From: Bryopsis sp. KO-2023
Taxonomy: Eukaryota > Chlorophyta > Ulvophyceae > Bryopsidales > Bryopsidaceae
Direction: 5' to 3'
Length of the DNA stretch: 64,000 nt
Assembly (NCBI GenBank): GCA_030272585.1
Contig: BSYQ01000006.1
Coordinates: 501,001 to 565,000, forward strand
The notes under the pieces: generated by a model
The model's input: the letters and a program-made list of their open reading frames with translations, nothing else
Databases searched by the model: none
What the model was told of the DNA's origin: nothing
In this document: positions 44,901 through 55,336 of the stretch, piece by piece
Layout of the letters: each line of letters starts with the position of its first letter
Numbering within the stretch: the first letter of the stretch is position 1
Position numbers and translations under genes: made by a program

Positions 44901-47900
44901 GCGCCTCCGACATTCTTAACAATGTTTTCAATAAAAAAGCACTCCGTGATGCTCGTATTCGTGGAAAGTTCCAGAGAAAGTGCCCCGCCACCAGTTGCAG
45001 AATTCCCTGTGAAGTTGGTTTTATTGATGTTCAGCAGGGTATGCTGCAGAAAAAAAATACGAAACCTGAATCAAGGGTGTTGTCCATGGACAGTACTGGC
45101 TAGTATTGTGTCAATGGTGAGTTGGAAAAGAGCATGACTTCAGTCAACTGACTTTTTTCTTGATGCAAGTTAGAACCCTACCATTGAATATATTCCCCCA
45201 CCACTCTCGCTTGTGTTGTTCTCAAATTTTGAATCCTTTATTGAAGCTTCAACTTCGCCCACAAACATAGCACCCGCATATTGTCTGCCCACATTGTGAC
45301 GGAACACTGAGCTTTCAATTCCAAAAATGGAGCCATCGGTATTGTTGTTCTGTGCAAGTTAAGAAAGAATATGTTCAATAATATGTATAATAATAATATA
45401 TTATTACATATAATGTACCTGCTGTTCAAGAATTTTGAGAACCATTGTGTCAAAACGTCTGGGATGGACCAAAAAAAGTCTTTTCTGAATGCAACTCCAT
45501 CAAATGGCATGACAAAATCAGGAAGATTGATCATCATGTGAAAAAAATTCACCTACATAAAGATTGAAAATTTGAAGTTAAATTTGAAAATTGTAAAGCT
45601 TTTCATCATTTGCAGGTACACTGCATCCAACACAAAGTACAAAGTTTGAAAGGAAAAAATCAATTACTCCGAAAAATAGAGAATTTATAGCTACCTGTAG
45701 TTTTGCTACATATATTCCTCCACCGTGTGTGGCTTCATTGTGGGAAAAAATGGAATCGGTAATGGTGGTTTTGGATACCCCACCCACAATAATTGCTCCT
45801 CCTTCTGTGGTAGCCACATTGTCAAGTGTTCTGGTTTCATTTACACTATCCTGTTACAAAATATATAAAAAGGGGCAACTCAAATTCTCTGCCAAAAGAA
45901 CCACCATATGTACTGTGTGATCATTCCATTTTTTCAAGCTTTTAAAATATCATCACCCCCGAACTAGTCGATTGTATTGTTGCAATTTCTTCTCTCTCAA
46001 TTATTTTATTTATTTCTAATTTCAAAAATGTCGAGATCAATTTTCTTGAAGATCAGAGAAATTTCAAAAAAGGAGATTTGGGAGAAGCATGATCGTTGCA
46101 AGACGTACCACATACACCTTGTTTTTGCCGCACCCCACCAATTTGTTCCCAATAAAAGAAGAATGAGATATTTCAATACTGGAAATTTCCAAGCCATGAA
46201 CAGCACCACCAGAACAACCAGCCTTATTATTTGTGAAATTTGAACGCTTTATTGATGCTCCCAAGCCTTTTATTCCTGAAACACCAGAAAGAGCCAAGGC
46301 ACCTCCAACTCTGAGCCGTGGATCACCAACAACGGCTGCATTTTCATCAAAGATGCATTCAACTATGGTGGCGCCTGATTCTTTGTCGGGCTGCAAATGA
46401 AATATTTGGCACACAATTAAAGAAATAGAAAAACCCCGTTATATTTCCATGTAATTTCTGGCAATACAGAAACAATCACTCCGAAAATGTGTGTCCGTTT
46501 CTATATACATATTGATACAAGGCAAACAAGTGAAAAATTACCGACAATAAAACTATATCCCACCAACCCACATCATGTAAGAAAAAAAAAATAAATATAT
46601 ACTTACTCCGTCCGAATTTAACTGTCCACTTATGTTTGGGGTTACAGTTCACGAATGAGGCATCCAATTGATGTGAAATTTTGTGGCCAGCATCTCTGAT
46701 ACACGTAGATGAAGCCCACAAAATTTCAGATCCATTGATCGAGAGGTTGCGATGCAGTGACTCCGAAACCAGAAACGAAGCAAAACCTCGATTTTCACTT
46801 CGACGACTTTTACAATTTGCATACTAAAATTGATTCAAAATTGTAAGATACTGTTATAAAGCAACAATATAGACTTCGTAAAGTGTATCCCCAAAATTTG
46901 CTCTGAAAATTCCACCTGGCCTCTCGTGTAATGCGCTTGGCATTCCGTATCATAATCCTATTTTCTAGGCAGCTTGGTCACTTTCGCTCCTATTTTCGAG
47001 CGAACTGGCGCGCAGAGGTCTCTTGAATTGCGTTTCCGACGTTTGCGAGGTCGAGGTGGAGTTCGCGCATTGCGTCGCTATTTTCGGTTTCAGAGGTCGA
47101 CTTTCCTCGGTTTTATAGTCGTCACGATTTACTGAACGACGACATCGTGCGTTGCTCACTGGTTCAATTACGACGAAATTTTGTGAGCTCGCCACAGAAC
47201 ATGTTAAGAATGTGTTCACAAAATTTTGTGGCAAACGATGAACGTTTGACGTGTCAAAACGTTCACAGGAAGGTGAAAATCGAGGTTTTGCTTCGTTTCT
47301 GGTTTCGGAGTCACTGCATCGCAACCTCTCGATCAATGGATCTGAAATTTTGTGGGCTTCATCTACGTGTATCAGAGATGCTGGCCACAAAATTTCACAT
47401 CAATTGGATGTCTCATTCGTGAACTGTAACCCCAAACATAAGTGGACAGTTAAATTCGGACAGAGTAAGTATATATATATATTATATTATTTTTATTTTT
47501 ATTAGAAAAAATATATATATATATATATGTATTATTTTATTTTTATTTTTATTATTATATCTCCATTATTATTCATTAAATAAAAAAAAAAGACCAGTCT
47601 CTGCTTTTTGCCTGCAGGAATTTTTTTTGTGGCCCACTTGGAGCTGAAAAAAACAAAGGGGGTTGCAGCAAAAAAACCCAAACATGCAATTCCATTCACA
47701 GTTCTTTTTTTTAACACTACAAATAGCTGCATGGGTTGCTTTTCATTTTACAAGTAAATATCACCCTCACATTGATGATGTCAATTGCTCCGCCAATGAG
47801 CGCTTGGTTTGCAGTGAAAGTGGAATTTTGTATCGATATTACAGGTATATCATTGAGAGAGATGGCACCCCCCCTGGATATGATGATTTCATCTTCTGTT

Positions 47901-49758
47901 TGAACCTCTTTTTTCTTCTGCTCCTCATCGTCATCCTGTGCAAACAATTAAACCAATGTAAAAAAAAATCTGTCATCAAAATTCATAGAGTCCAAACAAA
48001 AAAAGACAACAAAAACTACCTCAAGTTGGTTGATAAGACCCCCTGGTTTGGCCTCTGCCACTTGATTTCTGTTGAATGTGGATCTGGAGATTTCGATGCT
48101 TCTGATTTCACTGCCAGATATTGCCCCTCCTATTCCTCGTCTGCCCTCAGCCATGTTGTCTGAGAAACTGGCATCTAAAATATTGACAAAAGTGCCATTT
48201 CCCAGAAGTGCGATTGCACCCCCGAAGTTGTTGGAGAAACCTGCTACGTTTCCTCTGGCAGAGTTGCTTTCAAAAGTCGTTCCTCTGACTTCAAGATTAG
48301 TAATATTCGGTGCTAATGCCTGGGTTAAAGAAAGAAGGAAGAAAACTCAACAAACAACGCCATTCTACAATTGATAAACACCTGGACAAGCTGCACACAA
48401 CAGATCTGTCATCAACATTATAGATATGGAGAATTTTGAAGAGCAATTACCTGGGCCAGCAATGCACCTCCTGTCGTTGCAGAATTTTCAATGAAATGGC
48501 AGTCAAGGATAGACATATTTTCGCCAGTATTCACCATCATGCCTCCACCAAAAAACTTTGCAAAATTTCTGACAAAAAGTGTTGTTTTGATTTCGGCTGT
48601 CAATTGTGGCGCCATTAAGGCCACAGCTCCACCTACTTCAGAGATCTCATCCTGTTTGTGTGCTCCATTTTCACTGAAAGTGACATTTTCTGAAAAAAAC
48701 GTTGAAGGCAACGTACCCTGGACAAAAAAACAGGAAAAAAGTTATATGAACCAACTGGAAAATACACTCCAATCTATCTAGCGCAGGTGAGTTAATTTAT
48801 TCACCATTTCCCACCTCAGCAAAAACAGCACCTCCACCATCAGGGGCCCTGTTCCCTTCAAAAGTGGCATCAACAATTCTGACATTAGAGTTGTGCAGAT
48901 ATAGAGCACCCCCTCTTTTGGATGCAATATTGTTCCTGAAATTGGAGCCCATTATCGTGATATTTGAATTCAGCTCAGCAAATAGAACACCTCCCAGAAG
49001 TCCACTATTGTTCCTGGCTTCAACTTTCAACAGTTGAATTTCGGACATGGCAGCTGAAATACATCCAGGTCCGGCACCATTTTTGTTTTCAATGAATTGC
49101 ACATCCTCCAATGTCACATTTCTGGAGTTTTTTACATCAATCAGTCCAACTGTGGTGTTGAATTCGCAACCCTCAAAGAAAAGGTTGGAAATGATGACAT
49201 CATCAGATCTGTTTGCCAAACAAACAGACCAAGATCATTGGTCTATCACCAATGACACATTTGTAAAAAATTGAGCTGGAAATCCTTTGAATCTCAAATT
49301 CACCTGTGTCAACCTTTTGGAGAGCCCAAAATACAGTTGTTTGATTTCCTGATCAATGAAATCACAAACCTTATCCTTAGGCCCTTTTCTTGATTTTCAT
49401 TGGGGCATTGAATCGATGCTCCGTTTCCTTCGATCGTAATGGGCCTCTTTATTTCAAGAACGCTCCCCAGAGGTAGATCAGAAACGACCAATTTCACGAC
49501 TCCTCGCGCAGGCATGCAATTCAGCAGGGTTTGCAGATCGTTGCGGACCACTCTCAACACCGCATCGTCCAAAACTATTTCCGTCGATAGATGACCCAAC
49601 TCTTCTCGCAACATCTCGCACTGCGATGCACCTGCGACACCACCAACCGGATTTCGTAACGCCGATCGCCGACTTTTAATCCTAACGCCTGCCGCTGCCT
49701 GGGTCGGCAACAGGACCCACTGCAAAACGATAAGAGACACACACCAGATTCTCACCAA
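38931..49758 (-). CDS. Giant Pmp-repeat beta-helix adhesin with C-terminal multi-helix membrane domain
   Basis: Nineteen exons, right to left: 49758-49370, 49208-48815, 48717-48451, 48319-48020, 47935-47771, 46390-46118, 45850-45695, 45349-45182, 45043-44831, 44646-44392, 44184-43879, 43575-43405, 43314-43156, 42917-42101, 41646-40847, 40766-40437, 40359-40269, 40181-39935 and 39702-38931. Total 6,273 nt, 2,090 residues, phases consistent throughout. Signal peptide CVSLIVLQWVLLPTQAAA. Residues about 150-1350 are Pmp-type repeats: FxxN (FEGN, FSDN, FTAN, FDEN, FSHN, FRHN, FENN, FTNN, FQNN) alternating with GGA[ILVM], as in chlamydial polymorphic membrane proteins, which form right-handed beta-helices. 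A Cys-rich module (RCERCADDFF, GYGDILCGNC) precedes about nine membrane helices (about 1640-2060), starting IGAVMLALAVLSLIFV. Similar proteins occur in several algae and other protists. The role is probably surface adhesion or sensing. Exon joins 1, 14 and 18 were chosen by phase. Confidence 0.85.
46597..47476. mobile_element. Foldback MITE (about 200-bp inverted arms) in an intron of the Pmp-like gene
   Basis: 46597-46800 and 47270-47476 are near-identical inverted copies, both starting from ATATACTTACT[CC] and running through TCCGAATTTAACTGTCC and beyond. Between them are about 470 bp without a credible transposase frame. The element is inside the 1.4-kb intron between exons 5 and 6, far longer than the other introns of the gene. 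Flanks are AT-rich (TATATA), so I cannot define the target duplication. Confidence 0.85.
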
Positions 49759-50969
49759 GAGTATCCGATTGGGCGAGAGCGATCGCTACAAGGCATGTCA
49801 GCACTGGCCCTATCGAACGGAGGTGAGCATCCCGCCACGGTTGTGGCGCCCCGCTGACTGGCATTGATGGCGGATTTGGTTCATTGGCGACTACGCCTTC
49901 GCGAGTTTTAAGCAGGACGTAATTTTGATGGTAACCTCGTCACCGCAACCAGGGTTGCCAATTGGCAAAAGCGTTATTCCAGCGTCGAAAACGGGTCCCA
50001 TTACGAAAGGATGGATAATAGCTCTAAAAATAGAGCTTTCAGACCAAGGAACAATTTGCAACCCACAAGGGTGCGCAAAAAGAAAAGCCTTTATCGCCCA
50101 CAACAAACCCGCGAAAATCAGCAAAAGACGCCGGTTTGTGTGGGAAAATCACAGAAGCTGCCATATCTTTTTGGTGTTGAAACCAACAAACAAACATCGA
50201 ATTCGACTGTCGTTTGTCTACCTTCATCGCTTGAACGTTCCGCAGAATTCCTGTGTTGCCCCTCCACAATTTCAACGGTGGCGACTTACCTCGGCGCACG
50301 TCACAGGTCATAGCCTCTTGCGCTAAATTTTCGTACGACAAGCAAGTAAGGAGCGACACTGGATAATGGGATCAACCTCCAAATTAAAGAAGCAAAACAA
50401 GGTATGGACTGCGTCATTGGTCACTTACACCAACACTTGATAGAAAAAACTTTGTGCCTAAGAGGGCTACATGTCCCAAGACTGACGAATGCCATCGTCA
50501 GGATTGTGTACTGTCCCAAGAAATCAGTACTGATCCCAGCCTGGATCAGAACATCCAAATCATAAACCACTGCAACCCCAAAACAATCCTCAAAAAAACA
50601 TCTCACCAACAAACTGACCCCAAAAGCCGTCAGAGTATAAAAACCCATAACATAGCCAAACCAAGAAAAGTTCAATAGAAAACAAAGCACCAGCGGAGGG
50701 CTGGTGAGACCACGGAAATTCTAAACAACACCAGTTCCCCACTGCACAAAACATCAGAACATGTAGTGCCTGTAATCCACACACACCCCACCCCCAACCG
50801 TCTAACTTCCTCTCAAACTGAACTCGAACAATCCACCCTCATGACCCAGATTATTAACAATCTTGCAAAATGCAATGCGAGTTTGCATCTGTTTTGCCGG
50901 TGCAACGAAACTCGTCAGGGTGCCTGATTCCACTGTGTGGATCACACTAACTCGTGTTTCACTCACGTT
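49759..50969. other. Upstream region of the Pmp-like gene; no other gene seen
   Basis: Frames on both strands lack domains. The first 200 bp should contain the promoter of the minus-strand Pmp-like gene. Confidence 0.4.
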
Positions 50970-51535
50970 ACGAAAATTACCCAATTCGTACCCAAAACTA
51001 CCCGCGGACTACCCGTTTTTTAATGGCATGAATTGGGTAATTTTGGGTATATTTGGGTATACCCTAGTTGGGTATTCTATGGGTACGATTTGGGTAGATT
51101 TGGGTACGATTTGGGTAGTTATCGGAGTTGCTTGGTACGGATCGGGTAGTACCCAAACGATACCCAAAGTTGGTGGGTATGAATTGGGTAGTACCCAAAC
51201 GATACCCGAACTTGGTGGGTATGAATTGGGTACTACCCAAACGATACCCGGACTTGGTGGGTAGGAATTGGGTACTACCCAATTCATACCCATTCAATGT
51301 GGGTAAGGACTGGGTAGTACCCGATACATACCCACAACGAGACGGGTATGCATTGGGTAGTACCCAAAAGATACCCAAAGTTGGTGGGTATGTACTGGGT
51401 CCTACCCAATGCTTACCACATTGTATGGGTATGAATTGGGTATTATACAGAAAGTACCCTATATTTACCCATAAACGCATAGTGGGTATGTATTGGGTAC
51501 GCTTTGGGCAGCCACCCGCTATCAATCATTTGTTA
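50970..51535. repeat. 42-bp minisatellite with open frames on both strands
   Basis: About a dozen degenerate units built on GGGTATGAATTGGGTA and TACCCAAACGATACCC. Best copies (51170-51290) have a 42-bp period, that is 14 codons, so several frames stay open on both strands, with peptides such as PKRYPNLVGMNWVV. Each unit holds short inverted GGGTA/TACCC pairs. It abuts the Ty3 LTR starting at 51567. I treat the frames as by-products of the repeat. Confidence 0.88.
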
Positions 51536-51566
51536 TAGATCAGGTACAAATCGGGTGGTGTCTAGT

Positions 51567-52067
51567 TGATACCAGCTGCTGACGTCCAGGGACGTCAGAC
51601 GTCAAAGGCGTCATGCATCTGACGTCTGTGAAGCGTCAGATGCATCCCCGGTGAATGACAGCATCCTCCCAAGGAGGTACTACTGAACTACAGCGAGGAA
51701 ACCATCGCAAGAGCACAGAGGCAAGACAGTGGTTCGATCAATCAGATGGGGACTTGCGAGACTGAGGTCCTAGGTTCGAGTCTGAGTGGGAACGTGCTTT
51801 GGTCTGGGCCTGTGTGTGAGTGTGTGAGTGAGTCAGGAGTAGAACTGGCGGCTGTCAGGAGTGTTACGGGTGGTTAGTCACCCTCGGAAAAGTCGAACTG
51901 GGAGTTAAAAGATGGGATGCTTGATGTAACCTTGCTTTTCAGTGATCTGTTGGTGTGACCCCGAGTCTGTGACCCGTGCGATTTTGTGTGACCGTTCCGC
52001 CGCCGCCTCACTCTTTCCCGAGATAGGAGACGTCGCTCGCGGACGTCAGTCCTCCCGAGCGATAACA
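51567..52067 (+). repeat. 5' LTR of Ty3 element 2
   Basis: 501 bp, TGATACC...GATAACA, matching 53039-53552 almost throughout except for a 13-bp indel and a few changes. Near its start are repeated ACGT-core sites (TGACGTCC, GGACGTCA, TCTGACGTC) and a 12-bp inverted repeat (51613-51624 / 51634-51645); another GACGTC pair lies near its end. U3 promoter elements of this kind bind bZIP/CREB factors in other eukaryotes. Confidence 0.93.
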
Positions 52068-52071
52068 TTTT

Positions 52072-52089
52072 TGGTTTCGGAGCCCGAAG
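52072..52089 (+). other. Primer-binding site of Ty3 element 2
   Basis: TGGTTTCGGAGCCCGAAG, four bases after the LTR. Nearly the same string is the PBS of Ty3 element 1. Confidence 0.75.
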
Positions 52090-52132
52090 GAACCGACTGG
52101 ACTGGAGCTCTCCGCTGGTTTGACCAGCAGGT

Positions 52133-52582
52133 TTGTTCGAGGCGCTTAACGCCAGTCGTAAGGTCGTGGGAAAACGGAAAAAGGCAAACGCAGTGAACGG
52201 GAAAAAAGGAAAACGTGTGGTAGCAACGTTGGAAAAGAATCACACCCATAAAAAGAGAGAAAAGAGGGTGCCAACGTTCAGTCGTGTGACAGGACGTTTG
52301 GGAAAAAGGTTGCCCTGTAACCTGCGTCGCTGTCAGCGAACTGTAGTACTCAGGTTCGAAGGGTTAGAGTCGGACGTGAAGGGGTATAGTAGTATTACGT
52401 ATAGTAACTCTCACGGCAAGGGCGCGTGGGTTATCCGTTCACAGTTCGGCAAGGACAGGTCGTGGCGCGAAAGTCAACGGTCTACAGTTGACAGTAACCG
52501 TTGCCTGGAAAGTCAACTGAAAGTCAAGCGACCAGAATGGCTCTGGTTCCGGTCGTTACAGAAAGCGACATGGTCGCGATAA
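52133..52582 (+). CDS. Leader ORF overlapping gag start (element 2)
   Basis: A Lys/Arg-rich open frame of about 149 codons between PBS and gag, overlapping the gag start by 46 bases. It has no ATG at its left end, only TTG, and no known domain. Its position parallels the leader ORF of Ty3 element 1, but the proteins are unlike. Probably untranslated leader; a regulatory upstream ORF is possible. Confidence 0.2.
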   Translation: MFEALNASRKVVGKRKKANAVNGKKGKRVVATLEKNHTHKKREKRVPTFSRVTGRLGKRLPCNLRRCQRTVVLRFEGLESDVKGYSSITYSNSHGKGAWVIRSQFGKDRSWRESQRSTVDSNRCLESQLKVKRPEWLWFRSLQKATWSR

Positions 52583-55302
52583 GCGACGAAGTTATGGAAG
52601 GGTCAGAAGTGCAACCAATGGTGCACCAGCAAATTCAGAATATACAGATTAATGGTTCTGATCACACTGAAATGCAAAGACAGATTGAGGTCTGGGGTGG
52701 AACAGTAACCAACCACCTCCAGCAATCATTGACCTCCATGCAGAATCAGGTTCAACAAGTCCAGGTTGAACTGTATACACACAGAGAGCAAACAGAGCTA
52801 CAACAGTCAACTCTAAAGGAAGAGTTGCAGTCAGCCTTAGTGCACAGTTTGGAAGAACAGAGTCGAAAACTACAGCAGACTCAGGAGCTACATGCAAAGG
52901 ACTTTTATCAAAGCCTCACTGCAAATACAAACACTCAACTGAAGGATCTGGGTGAACAGTTGAGAAGCACAGGAAAAGAACATGCTGTAGGCATGGCTCA
53001 GTGGAAAAATAAGAACCAAACAGAGCTGGAACTATTCCTGATACCAGCTGCTGACGTCCAGGGACGTCAGACGTCAAAAGCGTCATGCATCTGACGTCTG
53101 TGAAGCGTCAGATGCATCCCCGGTGAATGACAGCATCCTCCCAAGGAGGTACTACTGAACTACAGCGAGGAAACCACCGCAAGAGCACAGAGTCAAGACA
53201 GTGGTTCGATCAGCCAGATTAGGACTTGCGAGACTGAGGTCTTATGTTCGAGTCTGAGTGGGAACGTGCTTTGGTCTGGGCCTGTGTGTGAGAGTGTGAG
53301 TGAGTCAGGAGTAGAACTGGCGGCTGTGAGTCAGGGTAGTGGGAGTGTTACGGGTGGTTAGTCACCCTCGGGAAAGTCGAACTGGGAGTTGAAATGATGG
53401 GACGCTTGATGTAACCTTGCTTTTCAGTGATCTGTTGGTGTGACCCCGAGTCTGTGACCCGTGCGATTTTGTGTGACTGTTCCGCCGCCGCCTCACTCTT
53501 TTCCGAGATAGGAGACGTCGCTCGCGGACGTCAGTCCTCCCGAGCGATAACAATTCCAGAAGAAGCAGTTAGCTCTACAGGAGCAACTGATGTTGGTTCA
53601 AAAGAAACAGCAGGAAGATATTAATGCCCAATTATATGAAGTGTCTCAGCACATGCAAAGAATGCAAAAACAGCTGATGGAAGAGAGGGAGAGTATGACA
53701 AACACAATGACTAGCATACTACAAGGAGAATTGGACTCCTATCCTGCAGTCATTCAGAAAATGGTAGCTACAGCAATGGATGAAACCACCACAGCTATTG
53801 AAGACAAGTATAACAATGCTGAAGGACAGAAAGCAGATCTAGAAGAGACTAGATGGGCTTTAACTGATCCAGACTATCAGAAAGCAGTTGATGGCTGGAT
53901 GAAGGATGGACTTCTGAGAGCACCTATTCCTCCACAAGTGATGCAAGTGCATATGATGCAAGCAACACAAACAGTACAGAATACAGAGGAAGGAGAAACT
54001 GAGGGACAAACTCAGGATATCCCAACATCTGGTCAGCCACCAGTACAGCAAGTTATACCTGCCACAAGTACTGGAGCAGTACCTCCAGGACCCTCTTCTT
54101 TAGGTCTAATAGACCTCACTTCAGGACAACAACTGTCCATGGGTTTACCACCCCCTATACTGCAACCACCAGCAGTAACTATAGCACCTCCAGCTACCTT
54201 TACTGTAGGCACTACCCCAGCACCATCAGGAATGGGAATTAGACCACCAAATCCCTTTGAACAGTTAACAAGTCAAAGAGCATCCAGTGGTGGTGCACCT
54301 GGAGGAAATCCAGGGGATCCAAATGGATCAAATGGACCAAATGGCCCAGACAGACCAGGCATGCCTAGAGCATCTGGTTCTGGACATCCAGGGCCAGGGA
54401 ATGGTGGTGATGGTGGTGGAGGTGATGGAGGAGGTCCCCCAGGAGGAGGACCACCTGATAGAGATCCTAGTGGCACATCAGGAGGTTCAGGACAAGGTCC
54501 TGATAGACCTTACAGCAAACAGATTAAGCTCACTCCCCCAGAGAAATTCACAGGAGATGAAAGGATGTCTGCAACAGAATGGATACTAGGAATGAAGAGA
54601 TGGTTGCAGAATCAACACATCTTAGAGAGAGACTGGTTATCCTGTTTTCAGTCACATCTCCAGGGAGATGCACTTAGCTGGTTAAACCTGATGGATATAC
54701 AGATCATGAATCAGGAAAAGGCAGAGTATGCTAGCTGGCAAGAGTTCACTCAAGAACTAAGGAATGTTTTTGAGCCAGTCTCCCTAATAGAGACTGCCAG
54801 AAAGCAGTTAAGAACTCTAAGGCAGACTGGAACTGCCTTAGGCTACATCAGACTCTTTAGAAAACTGATGTTTAGACTCCCTAACCTACCTCAGGAAGAA
54901 AGGTATGCTGCCTTTGTGGATGGGCTAGCAGATAGGAATATGCAAGCACAGGTTATGACCCTGTGTGATGGGGATCTGGATAAGGCCATCCTCACAGTCC
55001 AAAGACTCTCTGCAACTATAGGCAGTAGAGGTAGCACTACTAGCAGTTTTAGAGGCAGAGGTAGAGGGAGGGGAAGATTTGGACAAAGGAATACACAGAT
55101 GTCAGCAGTGATAGCTGCTGCAACACCACAACTACCTCTTGCAGCAAACTCAGTTAAAGCTGTGCAACAGAGAGGTCAGATGGGATCTAGACCCTCAAGG
55201 GGAGGATCCTTTAAGTGTTTTCTATGTGGAAGCACAGAGCATGGGGTGAGACAGTGTCCTAAACTGTCCCAAGCTCAGAAAGCCCTGAAGAAGGGAAACT
55301 AA
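52537..55302 (+). pseudogene. gag: Gag of Ty3 element 2, interrupted by a solo LTR
   Basis: Gag runs from ATG 52537 to 53038, then resumes at 53558 and ends TAA 55300-55302. Leaving out the LTR and one target copy gives exactly 749 codons, so the frame was intact before insertion. Visible parts: a Gln-rich coiled coil (MQNQVQQVQVELYTHREQTE and MQRMQKQLMEERES on either side of the break), a Pro-rich and Gly/Pro-rich middle, a capsid domain around LTPPEKFTGDERMSATEWI, an Arg/Gly stretch, and a canonical CX2CX4HX4C knuckle (CFLCGSTEHGVRQC). As it stands, translation from ATG 52537 ends in the LTR, so this copy cannot make full Gag or Gag-Pol. Confidence 0.92.
53039..53552 (+). repeat. Solo LTR inserted in gag, same family
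   Basis: 514 bp, TG...CA, flanked by the 5-bp direct repeat ATTCC (53034-53038 and 53553-53557). No internal retroelement sequence lies beside it, so it is the product of LTR-LTR recombination after a second insertion of the same family. Confidence 0.93.
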
Positions 55303-55336
55303 AAGAGGAGGCTAGTGTTGGGTCAGCTAAGCCTCC
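55293..55336 (+). promoter_or_regulatory. -1 ribosomal frameshift signal between gag and pol
   Basis: GGGAAAC at 55293-55299 is a canonical X XXY YYZ heptamer in the gag frame (G GGA AAC), immediately before the gag stop TAA. After a 7-nt spacer comes a stem GGAGGCT (55307-55313) / AGCCTCC (55330-55336) with a 16-nt loop. The -1 frame then reads GKLKEEASVG and continues without a stop into protease. All three expected parts are present at normal spacing. Confidence 0.85.

Noticed and set aside
49209-49369. In-frame TGA after VIDQ in the Pmp-like gene, as if recoded
   Set aside because: It lies in an intron. The splice AG|GTTTG ... AACAG|A joins KGLRI to RSDDVIISNLFF in phase and removes it.
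51009-51538. Several 94-153-codon frames on both strands
   Set aside because: Generated by the 42-bp repeat; no start context, signal or domain.
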